A stretch of 64,000 bases of DNA from assembly GCA_963677225.1 (NCBI GenBank), contig OY781923.1:1674001-1738000 (forward strand). Direction: 5' to 3'. The notes under the pieces were generated by a model. That model made no database searches and was not told the DNA's origin. It worked only from the letters and a program-made list of their open reading frames with translations. Both the position numbers and the translations under genes were made by a program. Positions 33,608-42,742 of this stretch are shown here, in pieces (positions within the stretch are counted from its first letter, which is position 1; every line of letters starts with the position of its first letter). Origin of the DNA: SABI01 sp028532915 (lineage in GTDB: Bacteria > Spirochaetota > Spirochaetia > Sphaerochaetales > Sphaerochaetaceae).

Positions 33608-35494
33608 ATGGAGAATAAGAAAGAAATGACAGACGATTTCGAGTCCCGTTTCAGGGAAAAAGAATCCTCACTATATGCCTACTACACTTCCCTGTATGGT
33701 AACAGAATGTATGAGAAACTTATCTCCATGATCAGAAAAAAACGGGAAGAAAGACCTGAAAACATGAGAGAACTCGACGCTCTCAGACTAGATAAGCCTC
33801 TGTGGTATCAGGAATCTTCAATGGTGGGAATGATGCTCTATGTCGATAATTTCGCCGGAGACTTTGAACACATGGTCGAAAAAATCGATTACCTGAGCGA
33901 AATCGGAGTCACCTATCTTCATCTGATGCCGGTATTCAAAATGCCTGAACTTTTGAACGACGGAGGCTATGCAGTCAGTGATTTCACATCGATCGACGGG
34001 AAGTTCGGCACGAACGAACAGTTCGACGTCTTTACCAGGAAGTGCCATGACCGCGGCATCAGTATCTGCGTCGATTTCGTCCTCAATCATACGAGTGATG
34101 AACACCAGTGGGCACAGAAGGCGAAGGAAGGAGATCCTGAAGCGAAAAAACGCTATTTCATCTTTCCCGACAGAACGATGTGCGACATGTATGAGAAATA
34201 TGTCAATGAAGTCTTTCCCATCCTCGCTCCAGGCAATTTCACCTATAACGCTGCGTCCTCCTCATGGATACTCACCACCTTCAATCACTATCAGTGGGAT
34301 CTCAACTATCAGAATCCCGAAGTATTCATAGATATGGCTTCGGCGATGCTCCAGATGAGCAACCGTGGAGTCGACATCTTCAGATTCGATGCAATTCCAT
34401 ATATATGGAAGACCTGGGGCACTTCCTGCAGAAATCTTCCCCAGGTTCATACCCTCGTCAGAATGTTCCGTCTGGTACTTGAGATCGTATCGCCTGCGAC
34501 CATCATCAAAGGTGAGGTCGTCATGGCCCCCAAAGAAGTTGCCCCATATTTCGGAACGACTGAAGAGCCTGAATGCCATCTCTTGTACAACGTCTCTCTG
34601 ATGGTCGAGCTGTGGAATTCACTGGCGACACGGGATACGCGAATGCTCGCATCTCTCATCGATTCCATACCAGCTACCATCCCGCCGAGTGCAAGCTGGG
34701 TCAATTATGCCCGTTGTCATGACGATATAGGCTGGGGTTTCAACGATGACAAGGCCAGAGAGCTTGGGTTCGATCCTTTTTACCACAAACAGTTTTTGAT
34801 CAATTTTTACCTGGGATCTTTCAGCGGGAGTTTCGCCAGAGGCGAGCTGTATGAATCTGATCCTAAAACACAGGATGCCAGAAACTGCGGAACTCTCGCT
34901 TCTCTGTGCGGTCTGGAAAAAGCAGTTGCTGAACATGATGAGTATCAGGCGGAATTAGCCATCAAACGGATCATCCTCATGCAGGTGTTCACCTTCGTCA
35001 CGAACGGAATCCCCGTCATCTACAGTGGAGACGAGATAGCACAGCTTAATGATTATTCGTATATCGGAGACCCTCATAAATCACGTGATTCACGGTTTCT
35101 TCACCGGGGTAAATTCGACTGGCAGAGCGCTGAAAAACGCCGAGATCTTTCTCTTTATTCATCGCAGGTCTTCTACCGCCTTCTCCGTTATATCGACAAG
35201 GCCAAGGGTAATCCCATGATGGGAAACGACTGCACTCTTCAGACTATCGGGACAAGTGATATCTCCACTGTCGCACTTATCGTAAAGAAAAGGGATGTAG
35301 AGGCATCGAATCAGATCATGATAGTCATCGCCAATTTCAGCGAGTACCAGAAAAGTATCTCGGTCGATCTTTCAGATAGCTCGTATCTGGTGGAGAATAT
35401 CTGGAGTGAGCTGATACAGGGAAAGATCGTTACATTCGGAAAAGACAAAATAATAGTAGGACCCTACGAAATCATGATTCTCACCTCGAACTGA
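33608..35494 (+). CDS. Amylosucrase-like GH13 glycoside hydrolase
   Basis: 628 residues, no signal peptide, hence cytoplasmic. Alpha-amylase fold: helical N-terminus about 1-85, barrel with YLHLMPVFKMP and DGGYAVSDF, CVDFVLNHTSDEH, the nucleophile Asp in GVDIFRFDAIPY, the acid/base Glu in IIKGEVVMAP, and YARCHDDIGW with the third carboxylate, then a beta domain. NDGGYAVSDF and the ordering fit subfamily GH13_4 (amylosucrase/sucrose hydrolase), which uses sucrose to build alpha-1,4 glucan or hydrolyses it. Product cannot be predicted. Start ATG at 33608 has AAGG six bases upstream; earlier TTG/ATG triplets at 33602 and 33605 are too close. No transporter or regulator for sucrose lies in the window. 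Confidence 0.85.
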   Translation: MENKKEMTDDFESRFREKESSLYAYYTSLYGNRMYEKLISMIRKKREERPENMRELDALRLDKPLWYQESSMVGMMLYVDNFAGDFEHMVEKIDYLSEIGVTYLHLMPVFKMPELLNDGGYAVSDFTSIDGKFGTNEQFDVFTRKCHDRGISICVDFVLNHTSDEHQWAQKAKEGDPEAKKRYFIFPDRTMCDMYEKYVNEVFPILAPGNFTYNAASSSWILTTFNHYQWDLNYQNPEVFIDMASAMLQMSNRGVDIFRFDAIPYIWKTWGTSCRNLPQVHTLVRMFRLVLEIVSPATIIKGEVVMAPKEVAPYFGTTEEPECHLLYNVSLMVELWNSLATRDTRMLASLIDSIPATIPPSASWVNYARCHDDIGWGFNDDKARELGFDPFYHKQFLINFYLGSFSGSFARGELYESDPKTQDARNCGTLASLCGLEKAVAEHDEYQAELAIKRIILMQVFTFVTNGIPVIYSGDEIAQLNDYSYIGDPHKSRDSRFLHRGKFDWQSAEKRRDLSLYSSQVFYRLLRYIDKAKGNPMMGNDCTLQTIGTSDISTVALIVKKRDVEASNQIMIVIANFSEYQKSISVDLSDSSYLVENIWSELIQGKIVTFGKDKIIVGPYEIMILTSN

Positions 35495-35504
35495 CTCGTT
35501 CGTA

Positions 35505-35534
35505 TTGACAGAAGGTGAATGTTTCATGTATATA
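35505..35534 (+). promoter_or_regulatory. Promoter of the metal-transporting ATPase
   Basis: TTGACA (35505-35510), 18 bases, TATATA (35529-35534), beginning just after the amylosucrase stop. The -10 lies inside the dyad 35530-35553. Confidence 0.65.
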
Positions 35535-35553
35535 TGAATATGTAATCATATAT
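35530..35553. promoter_or_regulatory. Probable operator of the metal-transporting ATPase
   Basis: Perfect 8-bp inverted repeat ATATATGA and TCATATAT with an 8-base centre, covering the -10 box and start site. The core TGA-N8-TCA is similar to ArsR/SmtB-family metal sensor operators. The regulator itself is not in this window. Confidence 0.5.
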
Positions 35554-35571
35554 TAATACGTGGAGATTTGA

Positions 35572-37683
35572 ATGAGCCAGACAAGAACATATACAATATC
35601 AGGAATAGACTGTCAGCACTGCGCCCTGAAGATCGAGAAGGAAGTCGCAAAGATGAACGGTATTCATGACAGTTCCATCAATATCGTTCAGGGACGATTC
35701 GACATCACCTATGACGATACTCTCGCATCTAGGATAGACCAGACAGTGATGTCTATCGTGAGAAAGATTGAAAAAAGAGCACAGGTCATCCCCAGAGAGC
35801 AGTCTTCTGCCCATAAGAAAAAATTTCTTACGACCTATATCGTACCTTTGAGAGTATTTCTCAGTGTCGCTATTCTCATTGTCACCCATTTTCTCGTCAC
35901 CAATAACAGTCTCTCACTGATACTCTATATTGCAGCCTACCTCATCAGCGGCTATGATGTACTTTATAAAGCGGTCAGAAACATACTGAAAGGTGAATGG
36001 TTTGATGAACAGTTTCTCATGAGCATAGCCACGGTCGGAGCATTTTTCATTTCCCAGTATGCCGAAGCGACAGCTGTAATGGCCTTCTATCAGGTCGGTG
36101 AATTCTTTCAGAGTAAAGCTGTCAATCATTCGAGAAATGCGATAACAGCTCTGTTCGAAATGAAAGTGGATTATGCAGATGTGTTACACGGCAAGAAAGT
36201 CGAACGATTCCCGGTCGAGCAGGTTAAAATCGGCGATCACATCATCGTAAAAGCGGGAGAGAAATTCCCGGTCGATGTCAAAATTACGAAGGGTTCCACT
36301 TCAGTCGATCTCAGAGCGGTCACAGGAGAATCAAAACCGATACCCGTGAAGGAGGGGGATACTGTCGTATCAGGAGCAATAAACAACAGCAGCGTCATCG
36401 AAGCGCAGGCACTCAGAATATGGGAAGATTCCAATGTGGCGAAAATGATGAGAATGGTTGAGGATGCCGGAAAACGAAAAGCGAAAACCGAAAGCTTCAT
36501 AACCAGATTCTCTCATTATTACACACCTATCGTCGTCTTCAGTGCACTATTTGTAGCTCTTGTAATGCCCCTTATCACATCAACGCCCTATCAGACATGG
36601 ATATACCGGGCTCTGGTATTCCTTGTCGTCTCGTGTCCATGTGCTTTAGTTCTTTCAGTACCTCTGGGAATATTCGCCGCGATAGGGTCTCTTTCCAAAT
36701 CGAAAGTCCTTGTTAAAGGAGGATCATTCATTGAATCGATGAGCAAAGTTGATACCATCGTCTTCGACAAGACCGGAACGATAACAGACGGAGAGCTGAG
36801 AGTCAGAACAGTCAACTCGTTTGATACGTCCCGTCTGACCGAAAAAATGGTTCACTATTTCAGTGCCAGTCTCGAACAGTTCGCGAACCATGTGATCTCC
36901 CGTGCCATTGTCTCATCATACAACTTTGATTTGAGTCCCCGTGTCGAACAGGTAACCGAATATCCGGGCAGAGGAATCGAAGGATATGTCGACGGAAGAA
37001 AGGTTGCCGTCGGGAATCTCTCTTTCATGAAGGAACTCGGCATCAATGAAAGCCCCGAAATGGAGACTTTGAACGATTGTGACATTTTCATGAGTGTAGA
37101 TTCTGTCATCGCAGGTTCCATCATCCTTGAGGATTCTATCAAAAGCGGAGCAAAACAGACTGTCGATGAGCTCAGAAGGCTGCATGTACATGATATCTCC
37201 ATCGTCTCCGGCGACAGCGGTCACAATGTCGAAAAGGTCGCATCGCTTTGCGGTATCGATACTTTTTCTGCAAGGAAACTTCCTGAGCAGAAATTGAAGA
37301 TAGTCGAAGAGAAGATGGCAAAGAAAAAAAAGAACTCGTTTGTCGCTTTCGTAGGAGATGGAATCAATGATGCACCGGTTCTCACGGTAAGTGACATCGG
37401 TATCTCGATGGGAATGATCGGATCGCAGTCTGCGGTCGAATCTTCCGACATAGTTATCATGGGTGATGACCTTAAGAAGATCCCCCTTGCGATCCGAAAA
37501 AGCAGACATGCAATGACGATCATCAAAGAGAACATCTTCTTGGCGATCTCCATCAAGATCCTTGTGATGATCCTTTCACTTTTCGGCCTCTCGACTTTAT
37601 GGATGGCGGTCTTCGCGGACACAGGAGTCGCACTGCTGGCTGTAGCTAATTCCTTGCGTATTCTAAGAAAAAGTGATATGTAA
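35572..37683 (+). CDS. P1B-type heavy-metal ATPase (Zn/Cd/Pb exporter type)
   Basis: 703 residues. N-terminal metal-binding HMA domain about 1-70 with GIDCQHCALK (Cys14, Cys17); membrane helices; actuator domain with AVTGESKPIPV; the channel motif SCPCALV in helix 6; phosphorylation site DKTGTITDG; and GDGINDAPVL. The last membrane helix holds FADTGVALLAVANSLRIL, whose Asp matches the Zn/Cd/Pb-specific (P1B-2, ZntA/CadA) residue rather than copper pumps. GGAG lies eight bases before ATG. Single-gene unit with its own promoter and operator. Confidence 0.92.
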   Translation: MSQTRTYTISGIDCQHCALKIEKEVAKMNGIHDSSINIVQGRFDITYDDTLASRIDQTVMSIVRKIEKRAQVIPREQSSAHKKKFLTTYIVPLRVFLSVAILIVTHFLVTNNSLSLILYIAAYLISGYDVLYKAVRNILKGEWFDEQFLMSIATVGAFFISQYAEATAVMAFYQVGEFFQSKAVNHSRNAITALFEMKVDYADVLHGKKVERFPVEQVKIGDHIIVKAGEKFPVDVKITKGSTSVDLRAVTGESKPIPVKEGDTVVSGAINNSSVIEAQALRIWEDSNVAKMMRMVEDAGKRKAKTESFITRFSHYYTPIVVFSALFVALVMPLITSTPYQTWIYRALVFLVVSCPCALVLSVPLGIFAAIGSLSKSKVLVKGGSFIESMSKVDTIVFDKTGTITDGELRVRTVNSFDTSRLTEKMVHYFSASLEQFANHVISRAIVSSYNFDLSPRVEQVTEYPGRGIEGYVDGRKVAVGNLSFMKELGINESPEMETLNDCDIFMSVDSVIAGSIILEDSIKSGAKQTVDELRRLHVHDISIVSGDSGHNVEKVASLCGIDTFSARKLPEQKLKIVEEKMAKKKKNSFVAFVGDGINDAPVLTVSDIGISMGMIGSQSAVESSDIVIMGDDLKKIPLAIRKSRHAMTIIKENIFLAISIKILVMILSLFGLSTLWMAVFADTGVALLAVANSLRILRKSDM

Positions 37684-37773
37684 AATAGTCTTTAATCAAA
37701 ATATTAATTATGATACTATTTCTGGGAATTTAACGACTCAGAGTATCTGATCTGGACGAACAAGGATTATTGT

Positions 37774-39807
37774 ATGAACGATTCACTCACTAGAAACATT
37801 GGGATTATGGCTCATATCGATGCAGGTAAGACTACCACTACCGAACGTATCTTATATTATACAGGCGAAAACTATCGAATCGGCGAAGTCGATAACGGTG
37901 AGGCCTCGATGGATTTCATGGAACAGGAGCAGAACCGCGGAATCACGATAAGCAGTGCTGCCACGACCTGCTACTGGAAAGATCACAAGATCAATATCAT
38001 TGACACACCCGGACATGTCGATTTCACAGCTGAAGTCGAACGTTCTCTGCGTGTCCTTGACGGCGCTGTCGCCGTAGTCTGCGGTGTAAGCGGTGTGGAG
38101 GCACAGACGGAGACTGTCTGGCGGCAGGCAGACAAATATAAGGTCCCCCGGATCATATTCGTGAACAAGATGGACCGTCTCGGTGCCGATTTCTACAGTG
38201 TGATAAAGGAACTTGAAAAAAAATTCTCCGCCACCTGCGTGCCTCTTTTCCTACCCATAGGAAGCGAATCGGATTTTTCCGGTGTCATCGATGTGCTGAA
38301 TAAGGAGAAAATAACTTTCGAGATCGATGATTTCGGCTCTTCGATGAACCGAGAGCCCCTCGGTTCTGAATTTGAGGAGCTTCATTCAAAATGGTACGAA
38401 TACCTCATTGATTCTGTCGCATCCTATTCGGATGAGATCACTGAGCTCTATTTCTCGGGCGAAGAAATCCCTCATGAGATGATCTGGGATGTCCTCAGGG
38501 AACAAACGATCGCAAGAGAACTCTACCCGACCTTTGTCGGAGCTTCACTTAAGAATATCGGAGTACAGACACTCCTTGACGGGATCGTCCGATTTCTCCC
38601 TTCTCCTTTGGATATTCCTCCGATGAAAGGAGTCAGCATCAAGCACAACAAAGAGGTTGAGGTGACGGTGAAACATGATCCGAAAGGTCAGCCTCTCGCC
38701 CTTATCTTCAAGATTCAGTATGACAGGGAAGCGGGGCCTCTATGTTTCGTAAGGGTCTATTCCGGTGTCATCAAAAAAGGAAGTGCGATTCTTAACATCA
38801 CCAAGAAAAAGAGAGAACGGGTGAACCGCATTGTCAGGATGCATGCGAACAAACCTGAACCCATCGATTCTCTGAGCGCCGGCGATATCGGTGTCATCAT
38901 CGGATTCAAACATGCTCAGACCGGCGATACCATCGGAAGCGAAGGGGCCCAGATTCTCCTTGAGAACGTTGTTTTCCCCGAGCCGGTAATATCCGTAGCC
39001 ATCGAATCGAAGACTCTCAGTGATCAGGCAAAACTCAAGAATGCCTTGAAGACTTTGAGCATCGAAGATCCCACGTTCACATGGAAAGAGAACTCCGACA
39101 CAGGTCAGCTGGTCATAAGCGGAATGGGAGAACTGCATATCGATGTTCTCGTCACCCGGTTGACGAGCGAGATGAAAGTCGATGCAAGAGTCGGGAAACC
39201 TCAGGTAACATATAGAGAATCGATAGCAGAGGAAGTCACAGTTGAAGAGACCTACAGCAAGATACTCGGCGGAAAAGAACAGGAGGCGACAGTAGCTTTG
39301 ACCATCCGTCCGCTACCGACAGGTTCCGGGGTGAAATTCATCTCTAACGTGCCTTCCAGAGACCTTCCTTCAGAATACCTTGACGCCATCAGGCGCGGGG
39401 TGAACAATTCTGTTCAGTCGGGAATACGGTACGGCTATGAAGTCGTCGATATCGAAGTGGTGCTCGAGAAAGCTCAATTCTCCCTTCTTACGGTCAGTGA
39501 ATTGGCCTTTGAGGCGGCCAGTGCCCTCTGTTTCGAATCTGCCGGGATGAAAGCGGACCCGATTCTTCTTGAACCCATCATGAAAGTAGACATCACCGTA
39601 CCGACGCAGTTCGTCGGAGAAGTGATGGCCTCACTTACGAGCAGAGGCGGTCTGATAAATTCGATGGAGAGCCGCTCGAACGGAGACCATGTGATAGCGA
39701 AAGCTCCCCTTGCCCAGCTGTTCGGCTATTCCACGGCTCTGAGGTCATCGACCCAGGGAAGAGGTTCTTTCACGATGGAATTCTCCCATTTTGCCCGACA
39801 GAATTAA
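37774..39807 (+). CDS. Elongation factor G, mitochondrial EFG2-like (probable ribosome-recycling type)
   Basis: 677-residue translational GTPase. G1 AHIDAGKTTTTERILYYTG, switch block DFMEQEQNRGITISSAA, G3 DTPGHVDF with the catalytic His81, G4 NKMDR, and the C-terminal domains IV-V. The switch-1 region, lacking the extra residues of canonical EF-G (VDNGEASMDFMEQE), is close to mitochondrial EFG2. In Borrelia the EFG2-like factor acts in ribosome recycling with RRF, not in translocation, and frr is also in this window. Canonical fusA, expected near rpsL-rpsG, is not here. Role as recycling factor is inferred from family resemblance. Confidence 0.85.
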   Translation: MNDSLTRNIGIMAHIDAGKTTTTERILYYTGENYRIGEVDNGEASMDFMEQEQNRGITISSAATTCYWKDHKINIIDTPGHVDFTAEVERSLRVLDGAVAVVCGVSGVEAQTETVWRQADKYKVPRIIFVNKMDRLGADFYSVIKELEKKFSATCVPLFLPIGSESDFSGVIDVLNKEKITFEIDDFGSSMNREPLGSEFEELHSKWYEYLIDSVASYSDEITELYFSGEEIPHEMIWDVLREQTIARELYPTFVGASLKNIGVQTLLDGIVRFLPSPLDIPPMKGVSIKHNKEVEVTVKHDPKGQPLALIFKIQYDREAGPLCFVRVYSGVIKKGSAILNITKKKRERVNRIVRMHANKPEPIDSLSAGDIGVIIGFKHAQTGDTIGSEGAQILLENVVFPEPVISVAIESKTLSDQAKLKNALKTLSIEDPTFTWKENSDTGQLVISGMGELHIDVLVTRLTSEMKVDARVGKPQVTYRESIAEEVTVEETYSKILGGKEQEATVALTIRPLPTGSGVKFISNVPSRDLPSEYLDAIRRGVNNSVQSGIRYGYEVVDIEVVLEKAQFSLLTVSELAFEAASALCFESAGMKADPILLEPIMKVDITVPTQFVGEVMASLTSRGGLINSMESRSNGDHVIAKAPLAQLFGYSTALRSSTQGRGSFTMEFSHFARQN

Positions 39808-39824
39808 CAATTTCTAATAATTGT

Positions 39825-39853
39825 TTGACAGACGCCCTCTATGGATTTACGAT
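39825..39853 (+). promoter_or_regulatory. Promoter of the second EF-G-like gene
   Basis: TTGACA (39825-39830), 17-base spacer, TACGAT (39848-39853). Immediately after come alternating GATACT/AGTATC hexamers at 39851-39876 in the leader. Confidence 0.6.
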
Positions 39854-39895
39854 ACTTCTTGAGTATCTTTGATACTTTTTAATCAAGGAGGACAT

Positions 39896-41977
39896 ATGAG
39901 CGTATCCAGTACTGACCTAAGGAACATTGCTATCGTTGGGCATAATGGTACCGGGAAAACCTCATTATTGGAACAAATCCTGTTTCAATGTGGAGTGATT
40001 TCCCGGGCTGAACAAATTTCTTCCGGGAAGACAGTTAGTGACTTCACGGAAGAGGAAATCGCACGGCAGATCTCTATTCACACTGCCATGGCACCTATCG
40101 AATTCGAGGGAAAACAAATAACTTTTCTTGATACACCGGGTACTGCCGATTTTATCGGAGAAGTTATTAGTGCATTCAGATCGTGTGAGAATGCTCTCGT
40201 TTTAGTCGACGCCCGGGACGGAGCGCAGATCGAGACCATCAAGTTATGGAAGCGATTGAATGATCGAAACAAACCTCGTGCAGTATTCATCAACAAATGC
40301 GACAGAGACCGTTCTGATTTCTTCGCGGCATTCACGAACCTGAAAGAACAGCTGCCGGCAACCTACGTACCTGTCACCATCCCGATGGGATCCGGTGATT
40401 CCTTTGCCGGTGTGATCAATCTCATCGAGATGAAGGCCTACACCTTCGACGAGAACGGGAAAGAGAGCCAAATCGATATTCCTTCTGAATACAAAGATGT
40501 GGTTGATGAATATGAGCTGCTGCTCATCGAAGCTGCGGCGGAAGGAGCCGACGACCTGATAGAAAAATATTTCGATGAAGGAACACTTTCTCCCGAAGAT
40601 ATCCGCAGAGGATTGAGAGAAGGCCTTGTTGAAAACAGAATAGTTCCTGTTTTCGCAGGATCGGCCGAGAAAGGATCGGGTATCAACTCCCTTCTGATCT
40701 TCATCAAAAACAATTTCATTTCTCCGATAGGACGCCTCGACGAGATCATAGCTGATGAAGAGGTAAAGGAGATATCGATATCAGAAGAAGGTCCTGCGAG
40801 TGCCTATGTATTCAAGACCACGATAGACCAGTTTTCCGGAAAGCTCTCTTTCGTGAAAGTCATCCAGGGCTCGATAGCCGGTGACACGGATCTGATGGAT
40901 CCCAACGTCGGAAAGAAAGAACGGCCCGGAAAAGTCTACCACCTCATTGGAAAAAAACTAGTGGAAGTGCCGGTGCTGGTCGCCGGTGATATCGGTGTCA
41001 TCGCAAAGAGCAATATCACCTATACGAATAGTACTCTCACTAACGGTGATCAGGGATATACATATCTCCCCCTGAGATTCCCCCACCCCATCTATTCCCT
41101 CGCAATCGCCGCGGGAGATAAGAAGTCGGAAGACAAGATGAACGATGCCCTTCACCGTGTCATAGAAGAAGATCTTACTTTCCAGACTCATTTCAATGAA
41201 GAGACGAAGGAATCGACGGTAAGCGGAATGGGTGAACTTCATATCAATATGATTCTCGACAGAATCAGGGAGAAACAGAAAGTCACCATCAACACGAAGC
41301 TTCCCAAGATCGCCTACAGGGAGACCATTACCCGAAAATCGGGCATCGTAGAGTATGCACACAAGAAACAATCGGGCGGCCACGGGCAGTACGGGAAGGT
41401 TCTTATCGAAATCGAACCTCTGCCCCGGGGAGAGTATTATTCGTTCACAAATGCGATAAAAGGCGGTTCTGTCTCCAAAGGCTATATGCCTGGAATCGAA
41501 AAAGGTCTTCATGATGCGATGGAAGAGGGATTTTTAGCCCATTATCCGCTGGTCGATATCGGAGTCACTATCGTCGACGGTAAAGAACATCCGGTTGATT
41601 CATCCGAAATGGCTTTCCGCCTCGCTGCCAAGGGAGCGATGAAAGCGGCGATAGAGAAAGCAGGCCCGGTTCTCCTCGAACCCTTCATGATGCTTCAGGT
41701 ATATATCAACGACCAGTATCTCGGTGATATCCTGTCGGATCTGAGCGGAAAACGAGGAAGAGTTCTCGGACAGGAAGATATCGGAGGCGGTATCCAGCTT
41801 GTCAAAGCGGAAGTCCCCCAGTCCGAGATGCTCAACTACTCGATAGATCTGAAGAGCATGACAAGCGGGACAGGTTCTTTCGAAATGGAATTCAATCACT
41901 ACGAGGCTGTTTCAGGCAGAATCGCAGACGATGTCATAAAGGCTGCGAAAGCGGCATTCGAAGAGGAAAACGGCTGA
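39896..41977 (+). CDS. EF-G-like GTPase of the EF-G-2 family, catalytic His replaced
   Basis: 693 residues from the ATG at 39896 with AAGGAGG ahead. Five-domain EF-G layout. G1 is GHNGTGKTSLLEQ; the switch region is EEIARQISIHTAM; G3 is DTPGTADF, where Thr83 takes the place of the catalytic His; G4 is NKCDRD. In the divergent EF-G-2 family of other bacteria the motif is often DTPGYADF, so loss of His is a family trait, but Thr is notable. Weak GTP hydrolysis and an unknown ribosomal role are expected. Domain IV includes GKVLIEIEPLPRGEYY and KQSGGHGQYG. A strong terminator follows. It lies next to the other EF-G but has its own promoter. Confidence 0.88.
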   Translation: MSVSSTDLRNIAIVGHNGTGKTSLLEQILFQCGVISRAEQISSGKTVSDFTEEEIARQISIHTAMAPIEFEGKQITFLDTPGTADFIGEVISAFRSCENALVLVDARDGAQIETIKLWKRLNDRNKPRAVFINKCDRDRSDFFAAFTNLKEQLPATYVPVTIPMGSGDSFAGVINLIEMKAYTFDENGKESQIDIPSEYKDVVDEYELLLIEAAAEGADDLIEKYFDEGTLSPEDIRRGLREGLVENRIVPVFAGSAEKGSGINSLLIFIKNNFISPIGRLDEIIADEEVKEISISEEGPASAYVFKTTIDQFSGKLSFVKVIQGSIAGDTDLMDPNVGKKERPGKVYHLIGKKLVEVPVLVAGDIGVIAKSNITYTNSTLTNGDQGYTYLPLRFPHPIYSLAIAAGDKKSEDKMNDALHRVIEEDLTFQTHFNEETKESTVSGMGELHINMILDRIREKQKVTINTKLPKIAYRETITRKSGIVEYAHKKQSGGHGQYGKVLIEIEPLPRGEYYSFTNAIKGGSVSKGYMPGIEKGLHDAMEEGFLAHYPLVDIGVTIVDGKEHPVDSSEMAFRLAAKGAMKAAIEKAGPVLLEPFMMLQVYINDQYLGDILSDLSGKRGRVLGQEDIGGGIQLVKAEVPQSEMLNYSIDLKSMTSGTGSFEMEFNHYEAVSGRIADDVIKAAKAAFEEENG

Positions 41978-41998
41978 TAAAAAAGGCTGTAAATCACT

Positions 41999-42032
41999 GG
42001 GTTGGAAGAGATCTTCCAGCCCTATTTTTTTT
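41999..42032 (+). terminator. Intrinsic terminator after the EF-G-like gene
   Basis: Ten-bp stem (GGGTTGGAAG with CTTCCAGCCC, one G-T pair), 4-base loop, TA and eight T residues. The T run also encodes the two C-terminal lysines of trmB on the other strand. Confidence 0.9.
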
Positions 42033-42729
42033 CCACCCATATTTCATTGATCGGATACTCTTTCTCGAGCCCCTTCTTCTCGAACACGGTCACCGGCCTC
42101 CAGCTCGCGGGTTCGGCAAAACCTCCGTATGGGTTGTTCAGCTGTTCGACCGCATCGAATACCTCCACCATCTGATAGGCATACTCTTCCCAGTCGGTTA
42201 CACAGTAGATATATCCACCCTTTTTCAGTTTCCGGGCAAGAAGCTGTGCGAATGGGACCTGAATCAGCCGTCGTTTATGGTGTCTCTTCTTCGGCCAGGG
42301 GTCGGGGAAGAAGATATGGAAACCGTCAACCGATTCATCCCGAATCATATCGTTGAGAACCGAGACGGCATCGAATCTGATGAGTCTGAGATTTTCGATT
42401 CTGTCGGTACCCGCCTGATGCAGCAGTTTCGTGAATCCGTTGAGAAACACCTCGATACCGATGAAATTCCTGTCGCTCATTCTCAAAGACATCTCTCTTG
42501 TGCTCGTTCCATTACCGAAACCGATTTCGATGATGAGTTTCTGATCCTTTTCGAAATAGTCATTATAATCGATGAATCCGTTTTTGTACGGTATCACATA
42601 TCGGTCACTGAATTTCTCAACGGCATCAAGCTGATACTGTGAGAGTTTCCCTTTTCTCAGCACGAAGCTTCTGACAGCCCTCTTCCCGTTCTCATCTGCC
42701 TTATCGACTCGTCCGTTCAAAATATCCAT
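42022..42729 (-). CDS. trmB: tRNA (guanine-N7-)-methyltransferase
   Basis: SAM-dependent enzyme that methylates G46 of tRNA. 235 residues from ATG 42729; the open frame upstream overlaps mfd and is unlikely to be translated. SAM motif IIEIGFGNGTSTREM, and the catalytic/tRNA-binding block FPDPWPKKRHHKRRL are typical. It follows mfd by 13 bases. Ends EIWVEKK inside the terminator of the convergent gene. Confidence 0.95.
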   Translation of the reverse strand: MDILNGRVDKADENGKRAVRSFVLRKGKLSQYQLDAVEKFSDRYVIPYKNGFIDYNDYFEKDQKLIIEIGFGNGTSTREMSLRMSDRNFIGIEVFLNGFTKLLHQAGTDRIENLRLIRFDAVSVLNDMIRDESVDGFHIFFPDPWPKKRHHKRRLIQVPFAQLLARKLKKGGYIYCVTDWEEYAYQMVEVFDAVEQLNNPYGGFAEPASWRPVTVFEKKGLEKEYPINEIWVEKK

Positions 42730-42742
42730 ATGTATCGTTTCC

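Noticed and set aside
39807..39830. AACAATT/AATTGTT repeat after the first EF-G gene as a terminator
   Set aside because: The stem is AT-only, without a U run, and overlaps the -35 box of the next gene.
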